DNA of 41,855 bases, from NCBI RefSeq assembly GCF_016428805.1, contig NZ_JAELTJ010000044.1, forward strand, positions 1-41,855. Reading direction: 5' to 3'. Source of the stretch: Achromobacter sp. ASV32 (GTDB taxonomy: Bacteria; Pseudomonadota; Gammaproteobacteria; Burkholderiales; Burkholderiaceae_B). A program made the position numbers and the translations under genes. Shown in pieces: positions 25,315 to 32,936 of this stretch (within the stretch, counting starts at the first letter, position 1; the number at the start of each line of letters is the position of its first letter). The notes below the pieces were generated by a model, which was not told the origin of the DNA, did not search any database, and saw only the letters and a program-made list of their open reading frames with translations.

Positions 25315-26311
25315 TGGCCCGCGTGCTGCCGCGCACAATCAGTTCCGCGTGCGACACCGAGGTATAGGGCGCCAGTCCCGTCGCACGCGTCTTTAACTGG
25401 TGCAGGAACCACAGGCCACAGGCGGTAGCCAATTCGGACACGGGCATGGCCAGCGTCGTCAGGCCCGGCCCCCACCAGCGAAATCCCGGTTCGTCGCCAA
25501 AGCCCACGACGGACAAGCGCTGGCGCACCGCGCTGTCGTACGTACACAGCGCATCCAGCACGCCATACGTGATCTGCACGGATCCCAGCACGATCGCCGT
25601 CGGCGGCGCCGGCAGGTCGAGCAGGCGGCGGACAGCGCCGCGCCCGACTTCCCACGACGACGGCGGGCCCACTTCTTCGCGCGCCCAAGCGGCGGCCCGG
25701 GTGCCCCGCAGCGCCTCGCGAAACCCTTCCAATCGCGCCGCGCCGGTAGACAGGTCGGGCGATCCGCCGATATAGCCGATTCGCTCGTGGCCCAGCGCCA
25801 TCAGGTGCCGGGTCGCGGCGTGAATCGCCTTGGCATCGTCGATCACAAAGCACTGATTGCCCAGGGCGGCATAGCGGCGCAGCAGCTGGCAATGCGGCAT
25901 GGCGCTCAGCAGGCGCACCGACTCGGGCAAGGGTTTGGCGCTCGGTACGATGATCACGCCTGCCGCATGGGCGCTCGACAACTCGCGCAGATGCTGCGAC
26001 TCGATCACGCGATCGTCCCCCGTCTCGCACAGCATCAGTTGGTAGCCGCCAGCGGCCAGGCATTGCGATAGCGCATGCGCCGCGGTGGAATAAAAGCCGT
26101 TGCGGATATCCGGAAGCAGCAGCCCGACCAGATTGCTGGACACGCCGCGCATCATCTGCGCCGCGCGGTTGGCCACGTATCCCAGCTCGGCCGCGGCCCG
26201 CGACACGCGCTGCTTGGTCTCTGCGCTGATCCGCGGATCGTCGCTGAGCGCCCGCCCCACTGTCGATACCGAGATCTGCAACATTGCCGCGATGTCTTTC
26301 GCTGTTGCCAT
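25301..26311 (-). CDS. LacI-family transcriptional regulator
   Basis: 336 residues from ATG 26311 (TAKDIAAMLQISVSTVGRAL is the LacI helix-turn-helix, followed by the hinge region ANRAAQMMRG). A TTG at 26338 would add nine residues. The rest is a periplasmic-binding-like effector domain (VGLLLPDIRNGFYSTAAHAL; HLMALGHERIGYIGG; VVGFGDEP). It is divergent from the SnoaL-like gene, and the spacer contains a LacI-type site (26391-26402); a second, perfect one precedes the FAH gene. It is thus very likely the repressor of the whole 26456-31774 cluster, responding to a substrate or intermediate of that pathway. Confidence 0.93.
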   Translation of the reverse strand: MATAKDIAAMLQISVSTVGRALSDDPRISAETKQRVSRAAAELGYVANRAAQMMRGVSSNLVGLLLPDIRNGFYSTAAHALSQCLAAGGYQLMLCETGDDRVIESQHLRELSSAHAAGVIIVPSAKPLPESVRLLSAMPHCQLLRRYAALGNQCFVIDDAKAIHAATRHLMALGHERIGYIGGSPDLSTGAARLEGFREALRGTRAAAWAREEVGPPSSWEVGRGAVRRLLDLPAPPTAIVLGSVQITYGVLDALCTYDSAVRQRLSVVGFGDEPGFRWWGPGLTTLAMPVSELATACGLWFLHQLKTRATGLAPYTSVSHAELIVRGSTRAITAS

Positions 26312-26390
26312 GAGAGGCCCGAGTCTTTTGGTTGCCAACGATGGCGCGGAGTATACCGCCGGGCGCCTGGCTGGCCCGGGAAATATTTAT

Positions 26391-26421
26391 GCTATCGATT
26401 GCACTTTTTCCGGAAAAGTGC
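26391..26421. promoter_or_regulatory. LacI-type operator and adjoining dyad ahead of the SnoaL-like gene
   Basis: GCTATCGATTGC (26391-26402) has a central CpG and agrees at 9 of 12 positions with the perfect site at 26941. It overlaps TATGCT (26388-26393), a possible -10. Directly next to it GCACTTTT/AAAAGTGC (26401-26421) forms another dyad, with TTTTCCGGAAAA at its centre; this may be a second contact or a leader hairpin. Confidence 0.6.
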
Positions 26422-26455
26422 CATGCTTGGGCCGTCATTGATCTGGAGACCGCCC

Positions 26456-26902
26456 ATGGACCACACCGATCAAGCCCTGGCGCACTGGGCCACCGTCATG
26501 CGCTGCGAAGCGGCCATTCTGCGTTTCACGGCACACTTCGACGCTGGCCAATATCACGAAATGGAACGCTATTTCGCGCCCGATGGCCTGTGGAAACGGC
26601 AAGAAGGCGACGTGCGCGGCATCCTCGAGTTGCGTGAGCGATTGGCCCGGTTCAAGCCCGATTTCGTGATGCGGCACGTCATCAGCAATATGCGCACCAC
26701 CGTGCATAGCCGCGAGACCGCCACCGTGGACTCGTACGTCACGCTCTACATGCACGTCTATGGCGATGCCATCGCGCCGCTGCACGCGCCCCTCACGGGT
26801 CCAGTGGTGGTCGGACGCTATATCGACGACATGCGCTGCATCGACGGCGACTGGAAAATCCAGGTCCGCCAGCCTATCCACGACTTCAAGGCCCACGCCT
26901 GA
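26456..26902 (+). CDS. SnoaL-like / NTF2-fold protein
   Basis: 148 residues, start at ATG 26456 after CTGGAGAC. The pattern CEAAILRFTAHFDAGQYHEMERYFAPDGLWKRQEG is the helix-strand start of the NTF2-like fold (SnoaL_4 type), also used by dehydratases, isomerases and ring-hydroxylating dioxygenase small subunits; the C-terminal part (VVVGRYIDDMRCIDGDWKI) is the closing strand pair. As first gene of the LacI-controlled set it may be a dehydratase, isomerase or cyclase of the pathway. The specific reaction cannot be read from the sequence. Confidence 0.85.
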   Translation: MDHTDQALAHWATVMRCEAAILRFTAHFDAGQYHEMERYFAPDGLWKRQEGDVRGILELRERLARFKPDFVMRHVISNMRTTVHSRETATVDSYVTLYMHVYGDAIAPLHAPLTGPVVVGRYIDDMRCIDGDWKIQVRQPIHDFKAHA

Positions 26903-26940
26903 GACCACGCATCGCACGACGCCATGGCGCGGCCCGCTGC

Positions 26941-26952
26941 GCTAACGTTAGC
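26941..26952. promoter_or_regulatory. Perfect LacI-family operator GCTAACGTTAGC
   Basis: A 12-bp perfect palindrome with the central CpG typical of LacI/GalR/PurR sites (compare the PurR core GCAAACGTTTGC). It lies 36 bp ahead of the FAH-hydrolase ATG, in the 85-bp gap between the first and second genes of the cluster, suggesting a second promoter for 26988-31774 under the same repressor. Confidence 0.75.
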
Positions 26953-26987
26953 ACCAACCTGATTCCTCAGCCAAGACAAGGACACTC

Positions 26988-27836
26988 ATGAAACTCGCTA
27001 CCGTGAAAGCCGGCGATCACATCGCATTCGGCGCCATCGTGGACAACGGCTTCGTCGACCTCAAGGCAAGGTTCCGGGGGCGCTGCCAGGACCTGCGCGA
27101 GCTGCTGACACAGGGCCTGGCGGGTGAAGCTCAGCGACTGTGCGAACGGGCGCCAGCCGACTTCAAGCTGTCGGAAATCGAATTCCTGCCGGTCAATCCC
27201 AGGCTGGACGCACGCATCTTTGCCCTGGGTTGGTCGTACCTCTCGCACCAACTCGAAACCGGCAAGGACGAACCCGAGTTTCCGGTCCTGTTCAGCAAAC
27301 ATCCGCAGGCCATCGTCGGGCATGGCCAGCCGTTGCTTTACCCGGCGCCCAGCACCCAATACGACTACGAAGGCGAGATCGCCATCGTCATCGGCCGCAG
27401 CGGGCGGCGCATCCCGCGCGAGCGATGGAAAGACTACGTCGCTGGCTACAGCATCTTCATGGACGGCTCGGCCCGCGACTTCCAGAAACACAGCATCACC
27501 GCGGGCAAGAACTTCGATTCCAGCAGCGCGTTGGGGCCGTGGCTCGTCACCGCCGACGACATTCCCGATCCTTCCCGGATGCATCTGACGACACGGCTGG
27601 ACGGCGAAGTCATGCAGGACAGCGGCTTTGACATGATGGCATGGGACCTGGGCTTTCTCCTGAACTACATCTCAACGATCTGCCAACTGGAGCCCGGCGA
27701 CGTGATCGCAACGGGCACGCCCTCGGGCGTCGGCGCCCGGCGTCATCCGCCACGGTTCATGCAAGCCGGACAGACCGTGGAAGTTGAAGTGACCGGCATT
27801 GGGACTTTGCGAAACGTCATTGGAGCCGCCAAATGA
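26988..27836 (+). CDS. Fumarylacetoacetate hydrolase (FAH) family protein
   Basis: 282 residues. The FAH-fold metal site is present: YDYEGEIAIVIG (Glu128, Glu130) and FMDGSARDFQ (Asp159), followed by ITAGKNFDSSSALGPW (Lys174) and GDVIATGTPSGVG. Members hydrolyse or decarboxylate 2,4-diketo acids and related acylpyruvates in aromatic and sugar-acid breakdown. The ATG follows AAGG, and a LacI-type operator lies just upstream. Its TGA overlaps the ATG of the VOC gene. In this pathway it probably performs the C-C cleavage or decarboxylation of a keto-enol intermediate. Confidence 0.92.
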   Translation: MKLATVKAGDHIAFGAIVDNGFVDLKARFRGRCQDLRELLTQGLAGEAQRLCERAPADFKLSEIEFLPVNPRLDARIFALGWSYLSHQLETGKDEPEFPVLFSKHPQAIVGHGQPLLYPAPSTQYDYEGEIAIVIGRSGRRIPRERWKDYVAGYSIFMDGSARDFQKHSITAGKNFDSSSALGPWLVTADDIPDPSRMHLTTRLDGEVMQDSGFDMMAWDLGFLLNYISTICQLEPGDVIATGTPSGVGARRHPPRFMQAGQTVEVEVTGIGTLRNVIGAAK

Positions 27837-28411
27837 ACACCTCTGAACCGCTGTCTCTGCAACCCCGTCCGACGGTCACCGCGGCACGTGTCACGCCCAT
27901 CAAGTTGGCCCACCTGGTCTTTCGCACCCGGCGATTGAGCCAAATGGTCGACTGGTACCGCACGGTGCTGGGCGCGCACGTCGTCTTTGCCGCAGACGAG
28001 ATCACCTTTCTGACCTATGACGACGAACATCATCGCATCGCGCTCATGGGCTCGAACGATTGGACCGATCCGGCGCCGCCGGACAGCATCGGCTTCTATC
28101 ACGTCGCCTTCACTTATCAGAGCCTTGAGCAGCTTCTACAGACCTACACCCGCCTGAAGGCGATCGGCATTCTGCCCTACTACCCGATCGTGCACGGCCC
28201 GACCGTGTCGATGTACTACCGCGATCCGGATGGCAATGCCATCGAATTGCAGATCGACGTCTTCGAGACCAGCGACGAAGCGACTGCCTGGATGAACGGC
28301 GAAGCTTTCCGCCGCAACCCCATCGGCGTCATCTTCGATCCCGAAGACATGATCCGCCGCTATGAAGCCGGCGAACCGATAGCGCAGCTCACCAGACGCG
28401 CCGACACCTGA
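27833..28411 (+). CDS. VOC-superfamily metalloprotein (extradiol dioxygenase/glyoxalase fold)
   Basis: 192 residues. The 2-His-1-carboxylate facial triad of vicinal-oxygen-chelate enzymes is visible: His27 (IKLAHLVFRT), His90 (IGFYHVAF) and Glu138 (DPDGNAIELQID). One pair of beta-alpha-beta modules is present, plus a C-terminal helical tail (residues 145-192). In layout it recalls type I extradiol dioxygenases and the biphenyl-diol dioxygenase-like VOC proteins often found beside FAH genes. It is translationally coupled to the FAH gene (ATGA). Ring or enediol cleavage followed by FAH hydrolysis is a reasonable but unproven order of steps. Confidence 0.87.
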   Translation: MNTSEPLSLQPRPTVTAARVTPIKLAHLVFRTRRLSQMVDWYRTVLGAHVVFAADEITFLTYDDEHHRIALMGSNDWTDPAPPDSIGFYHVAFTYQSLEQLLQTYTRLKAIGILPYYPIVHGPTVSMYYRDPDGNAIELQIDVFETSDEATAWMNGEAFRRNPIGVIFDPEDMIRRYEAGEPIAQLTRRADT

Positions 28412-28500
28412 CGCGGAAACACCAGGGACTACCCACGCGGTCATGGCAGTCCGGCCACGCCTGCCGCGCAGGCGCCTTGCACACCATTGGGGGGTACACG

Positions 28501-29475
28501 ATGCTGAAAAAAGTACTGCTGACGGACTACGCCTGGCCCGATCTGGACATCGAGCGGCAAGTCATCGAATCGGCCGGGTTCGAACTGGTCCACGGCCCTT
28601 CCTCTCCCCCTGGCGAGCAAGACGTGGCGCGCCTGGCCGTCCTGCACCGGCCTGCCGCGATCCTGACCTGCTGGGCCCAGGTCAATGCCCAGGCCATTGC
28701 CGCCAGCCCGCATCTGCAGGTGATTGCGCGCATGGGGGTGGGCCTGGACAACATCGACGTCGCCCAGGCCACCCGCCGCGGTGTGCTGGTCACCAACGTA
28801 CCGGACTACTGTGTCGAGGAGGTTTCGGATCATGCCCTGGCGATGGTGCTGGCCTGGACCCGGGGCCTGAGCATCTTTTCCGCACGGATCCGGGAAGGAC
28901 ACTGGGAGCCCGAAACGGCGCGCTTGAGACGTCTGTCCGACCTTGTCGTCGGGATTGTTGGCTACGGCCGCATTGGCCGGCGCACCGCGGCCAAGCTGAA
29001 GGGCTGGGGTTGCCGCATCGTGGTCAACACGCCTGGCCAGGTGCTCGAAGATGGCGTCAGCAACGCTCCCCTGGAAGCGCTGCTGGCCGCCTGCGACGTC
29101 GTCATCGTGCACGCGCCGCTGACCCCGGAGACCCGGCATCTGTTCAACGCCCGCCGAATTGCCCTCATGCGGCCGGGCGCCCTGTTGGTGAACGTCAGTC
29201 GCGGAGGGCTTGTCGACACCGACGCGCTCACGGCGGCCCTGATCAGTGGCCAGCTTGGCGCCGCCGGCCTGGACGTACTCGATGGCGAGCCCCACGTACC
29301 CGACAGCCTCGCCAGACTGCCCAACGTCATCCTGACGCCTCATGTTGCGTTTTCCTCAGACGCCTCGCTCACCGAACTGCGCCGACGCGCCTGCGAAGAA
29401 GTGGTCCGAGTGCTTGGCGGTAGCGCCCCGCGCCACGCCGTGAATCAACCCTTTTCCAACGCGGAGAAATCATGA
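28501..29475 (+). CDS. D-isomer-specific 2-hydroxyacid dehydrogenase
   Basis: 324 residues, start at ATG 28501 after a GGGGGG stretch. NAD-binding GIVGYGRIG (151-159) and catalytic Arg234 (NVSRGG), Glu263 (DGEP) and His281 (LTPHVAF) are all present, so it should interconvert a 2-hydroxy acid and a 2-keto acid. The end of the second Rossmann strand reads VVNTPG with no acidic residue, which would allow NADP(H); this is a soft inference. Its TGA overlaps the ATG of the enolase-like gene, tying 2-keto/2-hydroxy acid chemistry to that enzyme. Confidence 0.92.
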   Translation: MLKKVLLTDYAWPDLDIERQVIESAGFELVHGPSSPPGEQDVARLAVLHRPAAILTCWAQVNAQAIAASPHLQVIARMGVGLDNIDVAQATRRGVLVTNVPDYCVEEVSDHALAMVLAWTRGLSIFSARIREGHWEPETARLRRLSDLVVGIVGYGRIGRRTAAKLKGWGCRIVVNTPGQVLEDGVSNAPLEALLAACDVVIVHAPLTPETRHLFNARRIALMRPGALLVNVSRGGLVDTDALTAALISGQLGAAGLDVLDGEPHVPDSLARLPNVILTPHVAFSSDASLTELRRRACEEVVRVLGGSAPRHAVNQPFSNAEKS

Positions 29476-30776
29476 AATCCCATATCAGATCCCTACGCGC
29501 CAGACAGATTCTGGACTCCCGTGGCCGTCCCACCATTGAAGTGGACGTCGAACTGCAGGACGGCTCGCTCGGACGCGCCGCCGTGCCTTCCGGGGCGTCC
29601 ACCGGGGCGGCCGAGGCGCACGAGCTTCGCGACGGCGATCCCGCGGTGCATGCCGGCCTGGGCGTGCGCAGGGCCGTCGATCATGTGAATACCGAACTTG
29701 CGCGCGCGCTGGCAGGCTTTGACGCGGCGGATCAGGAAGGCGCCGACCATCTGCTGCGAGCAACCGATGGCACGCCCGACCTGTCACGATTGGGCGCCAA
29801 TGCCATCCTGGGCGTTTCCCTTGCGCTATGCCGGGCCTTTGCCATCACGTCCGGCCAGGCCCTGCATGCACGCATCGCCGAGCTGTCCGGCAACCCGCAG
29901 GCGATGATGCCCATGCCGATGGTGAACATCCTCAGCGGCGGTCTGCACGCCAGCCGGGGCATGGATGTGCAGGACTTCCTGGCCGTGCCGGTGGCGGCCC
30001 GCTCCATCGAGGAGGCCATCCGTCACGTCGCCCAGGTGCGCGCCAGCGCCGCGACGTTGATGGCGCAACGCGGACTGCCCACGCTGCTGGCGGACGAAGG
30101 CGGTTTGAGCCCGGGCTTTCGGACCGGCCGCAAAGCCCTGCAGTTCATGGTCGAGGCGTTCGAACACGCGGGCTTTCGCCTCGGCCTCGACATGGGCATC
30201 GCCATCGACGTGGCCGCCAGCACCCTCCATGCGCCCGACGGCAGGTATGACCTGGCACGTGAAGGGCGCGTGGCGACAGCGCAGGAAATGATCGCCTTGT
30301 TTGACGAGTGGGTCCGCGACTTTCCGATCTGCTCGATCGAGGACGGACTCGACGAAGAGGCCTGGAGCGACTGGCAAATGCTGACGGAACAGCTCGGCTC
30401 CCGCGTCCAGCTCGTGGGCGACGACCTTTTCACCACCAACGCCGCGCGTCTGGAAAAAGGGATTGCGGCCCGGATCGGCAATGGCGTGCTGGTGAAACTG
30501 AACCAGAACGGCACCCTGACGGGTACGTTGGACGTCATCGCGCGCGCACGCCGTGCAGGCTACGCGGCCATCGTCTCGGCCCGTTCCGGCGAAACCGAGG
30601 ACCCCTTCATTGCGGACCTTGCCGTCGGTTGCGCGACGGGCCACATCAAGATCGGCTCTGTCCGTTGCTCCGACCGCCTGGCCAAATACAACCAGCTGCT
30701 GCGCATCGAAGAACATACCGGCGCCCCCTTCGCGGGCATGTCCCGGTACCGCGCGTGGCAAGGAAATGCATCATGA
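29472..30776 (+). CDS. Enolase paralogue with altered active site
   Basis: 434 residues, full-length enolase fold. Conserved: the SGASTG loop (40-45), His159, Glu209 (ADEGG), metal ligands Asp246, Glu290 and Asp317, Lys342 (LVKLNQ) and Lys393 (HIKIGS). Changed: the Glu of QEF (yeast Glu168) is Asp168, and the His of SHRSGETED (yeast His373) is Ala370; NQIGT reads NQNGT. Those two positions help position and activate the leaving hydroxyl. It lies in a LacI-controlled catabolic operon, overlapped by a dehydrogenase and a kinase gene, away from pyrG and other usual eno neighbours. It is therefore probably not the glycolytic enzyme but eliminates water from another 2-phospho-3-hydroxy acid. Loss of function is less likely given the intact metal site. 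Confidence 0.9.
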   Translation: MKSHIRSLRARQILDSRGRPTIEVDVELQDGSLGRAAVPSGASTGAAEAHELRDGDPAVHAGLGVRRAVDHVNTELARALAGFDAADQEGADHLLRATDGTPDLSRLGANAILGVSLALCRAFAITSGQALHARIAELSGNPQAMMPMPMVNILSGGLHASRGMDVQDFLAVPVAARSIEEAIRHVAQVRASAATLMAQRGLPTLLADEGGLSPGFRTGRKALQFMVEAFEHAGFRLGLDMGIAIDVAASTLHAPDGRYDLAREGRVATAQEMIALFDEWVRDFPICSIEDGLDEEAWSDWQMLTEQLGSRVQLVGDDLFTTNAARLEKGIAARIGNGVLVKLNQNGTLTGTLDVIARARRAGYAAIVSARSGETEDPFIADLAVGCATGHIKIGSVRCSDRLAKYNQLLRIEEHTGAPFAGMSRYRAWQGNAS

Positions 30777-31774
30777 CGGCACCAGACGCGGCACTGCAGG
30801 ACTTCTTTCTGCGCACCGGCCTGGGCAAACCCGGCGAGCCCGCGCAGTGGACCCCGCTGGCCGGAGGGGTCTCTTCGGATATCTGGCGGGTGCTTACCCC
30901 CAGGCACGACATCTGCATCAAACGCGCGCTGCCACAGCTGAAAGTGCAGGCCGACTGGCATGCGCCCATCTCGCGCAATGCGTCGGAATGGGAGTGGCTG
31001 CGGTTCGTGGCAAGCCATGTGCCCGCCGCCGTTCCCGAACCGCTGGCGCACGACGCCCAGGCAGGCCTGTTCGCGATGCGCTTTCTGCCTGCCCACGACT
31101 ACCCGGTGTGGAAGACGCAGCTGCTGGAAGGCAGGATCAGCCTTGCCACCGCAGCGTCGGTGGGCGCCACGTTGGCCATCATTCACGGCGCCAGCACGGC
31201 CGATGCCAGCCTGCCCGGCCGTTTTGACACCACCGACAATTTCTACGCACTGCGGCTGGAACCCTATCTGGTGGAAACCGGCAGGAAGCACCCGGCGCTG
31301 GCCGGCAAGCTGGGTTCACTGATCCAGACCACGCTCGCTTCACGCCTGGCGCTGGTGCATGGCGACGTCAGCCCCAAGAACATTCTGGTCGGGCCCTCCT
31401 CGCCGGTGCTGCTGGACGCCGAGTGCGCCTGGTACGGAGACCCGGCTTTCGATCTTGCCTTTTGCCTGAACCATCTCTTGCTCAAGGGCCGGGTCCGGCC
31501 GCGGCAACGAGACGAGTATCTCGCCGCCTTCGCGGCCTTGCGCGGCCACTATCTGGCGCGTGTGCAGTGGGAACCGGCAAGCGGCCTGGAAGCACGCACC
31601 GCGGCGCTGCTGCCGGCTTTGCTTCTGGCGCGCGTCGACGGCAAGTCACCGGTTGAATATCTGCAAGACGACCGTGACAAGGACCTGGTACGCGCGTGCG
31701 CCATCCCCCTGATTGAATCCCCGCCGGCCACCCTTGACGCGGTGGTCGCCAGGTGGATCAACGCAACGCCGTGA
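30773..31774 (+). CDS. Aminoglycoside-phosphotransferase-fold small-molecule kinase
   Basis: 333 residues of the APH/choline-kinase/MTR-kinase fold. Seen: ATP-binding Lys50 (ICIKRA), the Brenner motif LVHGDVSPKNILVG with catalytic Asp198 and Asn203, and LLDAECAW (Asp215) for Mg, then YGDPAFDLAF. Despite the family name there is no sign of antibiotic resistance; neighbours are metabolic. Its ATG overlaps the enolase TGA, so both proteins are probably made in equal amounts. The simplest reading is that it makes the phosphorylated hydroxy acid that the enolase-like enzyme dehydrates. Last gene of the operon; no clear terminator follows. Confidence 0.88.
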   Translation: MTAPDAALQDFFLRTGLGKPGEPAQWTPLAGGVSSDIWRVLTPRHDICIKRALPQLKVQADWHAPISRNASEWEWLRFVASHVPAAVPEPLAHDAQAGLFAMRFLPAHDYPVWKTQLLEGRISLATAASVGATLAIIHGASTADASLPGRFDTTDNFYALRLEPYLVETGRKHPALAGKLGSLIQTTLASRLALVHGDVSPKNILVGPSSPVLLDAECAWYGDPAFDLAFCLNHLLLKGRVRPRQRDEYLAAFAALRGHYLARVQWEPASGLEARTAALLPALLLARVDGKSPVEYLQDDRDKDLVRACAIPLIESPPATLDAVVARWINATP

Positions 31775-31913
31775 TCCTCTCCTGGGTGCAGGCAGGAACA
31801 CGATGCACGGCAAGCAGGCCGGCGCCCTGCCTGCATGGCTGGACGCCGGCCCCGTCCAGGGCCTGTTCGCACCAGAAGGCGCCCGACCCAGGCCGGTCAT
31901 CGGGCGCCAGGCG

Positions 31914-32765
31914 TCAGTCAGCGAAATCCGTCGCCTCCGACGCGCCTCGCCACGCCTCGATATCCCGGCGCGCCGCCGCCAGCTTTTCGTCGGCGAACCC
32001 GTTCGCCATCTTGCCCGCGAACAGATGCAACGGCGGCTCGGCAACTGCGGCGGCCTGCAGGATCATCAGCGCCAGCCTTTCCGGATCTCCGGCTTGCTTG
32101 CCGTCCAGCCCCAGATGCAGGTCCAGCGACGCCTGCGCCGCGGTGTAGTCGGCGATCGACCGCTGGGCGATCGCCAGACTGTTGTCCGTCAGGAATTCCG
32201 TGCGCACCGGCCCCGGATACACCACCGTGGCCTTGATGCCCAGCTCCGCGCCTTCGGCTGCCAGGGTCTCGGTCAGCCCCGCCAGCGCGAACTTGGTCGC
32301 CACGTAGCTGCCCCAACCCGCATAGCCGCCCATGAAGCCGGCGATGGAGGCCACGTTGAAGATATGCCCGCTACGCTGCTTGCGCAGGTGAGGCAACGCG
32401 TGGCGCAGCACGTGCAGCGGCGCGAACACATTGACCTCGAAATTACGGCGCACCTCGTCGTCGGTCAGCGCTTCCACCACGCCTTGCTGGCCGTAACCCG
32501 CGTTGTTGACGATCACGTCGATCCGGCCAAAGGCCGCGATGGTCTTTTCAATGGCCGCCTGGACGCTGGCTTCCGACACCAGGTCGACTTGCAGCGCGAG
32601 CAGATTCGCGTTGTCGCTTCCCAGCGCCTGGTGCAGGCTGGCGAGCGTGCGCGAGGTGGCGGCGACCTTGTCGCCGCGCGCCAGCAATTGGCGCGCCAGC
32701 GACAGCCCGATGCCGCGTGCGGCGCCGGTGATGAACCAGACGTTGTTGCCTTGGGTTTGTTGCAT
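31914..32765 (-). CDS. Short-chain dehydrogenase/reductase (SDR)
   Basis: 283 residues from ATG 32765, preceded by GGAGCACAGGAAC; an upstream ATG at 32837 would add 24 unrelated residues. Classic SDR marks: FITGAARGIG (cofactor loop), NNAGYG, the catalytic Ser in NVASIAGFMGG and YVATK (Tyr-x-x-x-Lys), with VYPGPVRTEF after it. It probably reduces or oxidises a small aldehyde/ketone. Divergent AraC regulator at 32937, with repeated binding elements between, is the presumed activator. Confidence 0.92.
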   Translation of the reverse strand: MQQTQGNNVWFITGAARGIGLSLARQLLARGDKVAATSRTLASLHQALGSDNANLLALQVDLVSEASVQAAIEKTIAAFGRIDVIVNNAGYGQQGVVEALTDDEVRRNFEVNVFAPLHVLRHALPHLRKQRSGHIFNVASIAGFMGGYAGWGSYVATKFALAGLTETLAAEGAELGIKATVVYPGPVRTEFLTDNSLAIAQRSIADYTAAQASLDLHLGLDGKQAGDPERLALMILQAAAVAEPPLHLFAGKMANGFADEKLAAARRDIEAWRGASEATDFAD

Positions 32766-32852
32766 GTTCCTGTGCTCCAGTGATGAGGGGATTGCAGGAT
32801 CAAATGCTAGGCGCGCCGGCGCCGGCCCGATAGGCACACAGCTCTTGGATGA

Positions 32853-32893
32853 TTGCCTATTCCTAAGAGCTCACCGCCATTCTTGCCTATTCC
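32853..32893. promoter_or_regulatory. Direct-repeat operator for the AraC regulator
   Basis: TTGCCTATTCC occurs twice in the same orientation, at 32853-32863 and 32883-32893, with starts 30 bp apart (about three helical turns, same face). A third partial GCCTAAGA follows at about 32907. AraC-type proteins bind direct repeats; the site lies in the divergent region of the SDR and AraC genes. Confidence 0.65.
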
Positions 32894-32936
32894 CAGGCAA
32901 AATAATGCCTAAGACTCTTAACCCGCCAAAGCCGCC

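Noticed and set aside
29472..30776. Housekeeping enolase (eno)
   Set aside because: Two active-site substitutions and a location inside a LacI-controlled catabolic operon argue against the glycolytic gene, which normally neighbours pyrG/kdsA-type genes in this group.
30773..31774. Aminoglycoside resistance gene
   Set aside because: Only the fold is shared; the protein is overlapped with an enolase gene in a metabolic operon and lacks any resistance context.
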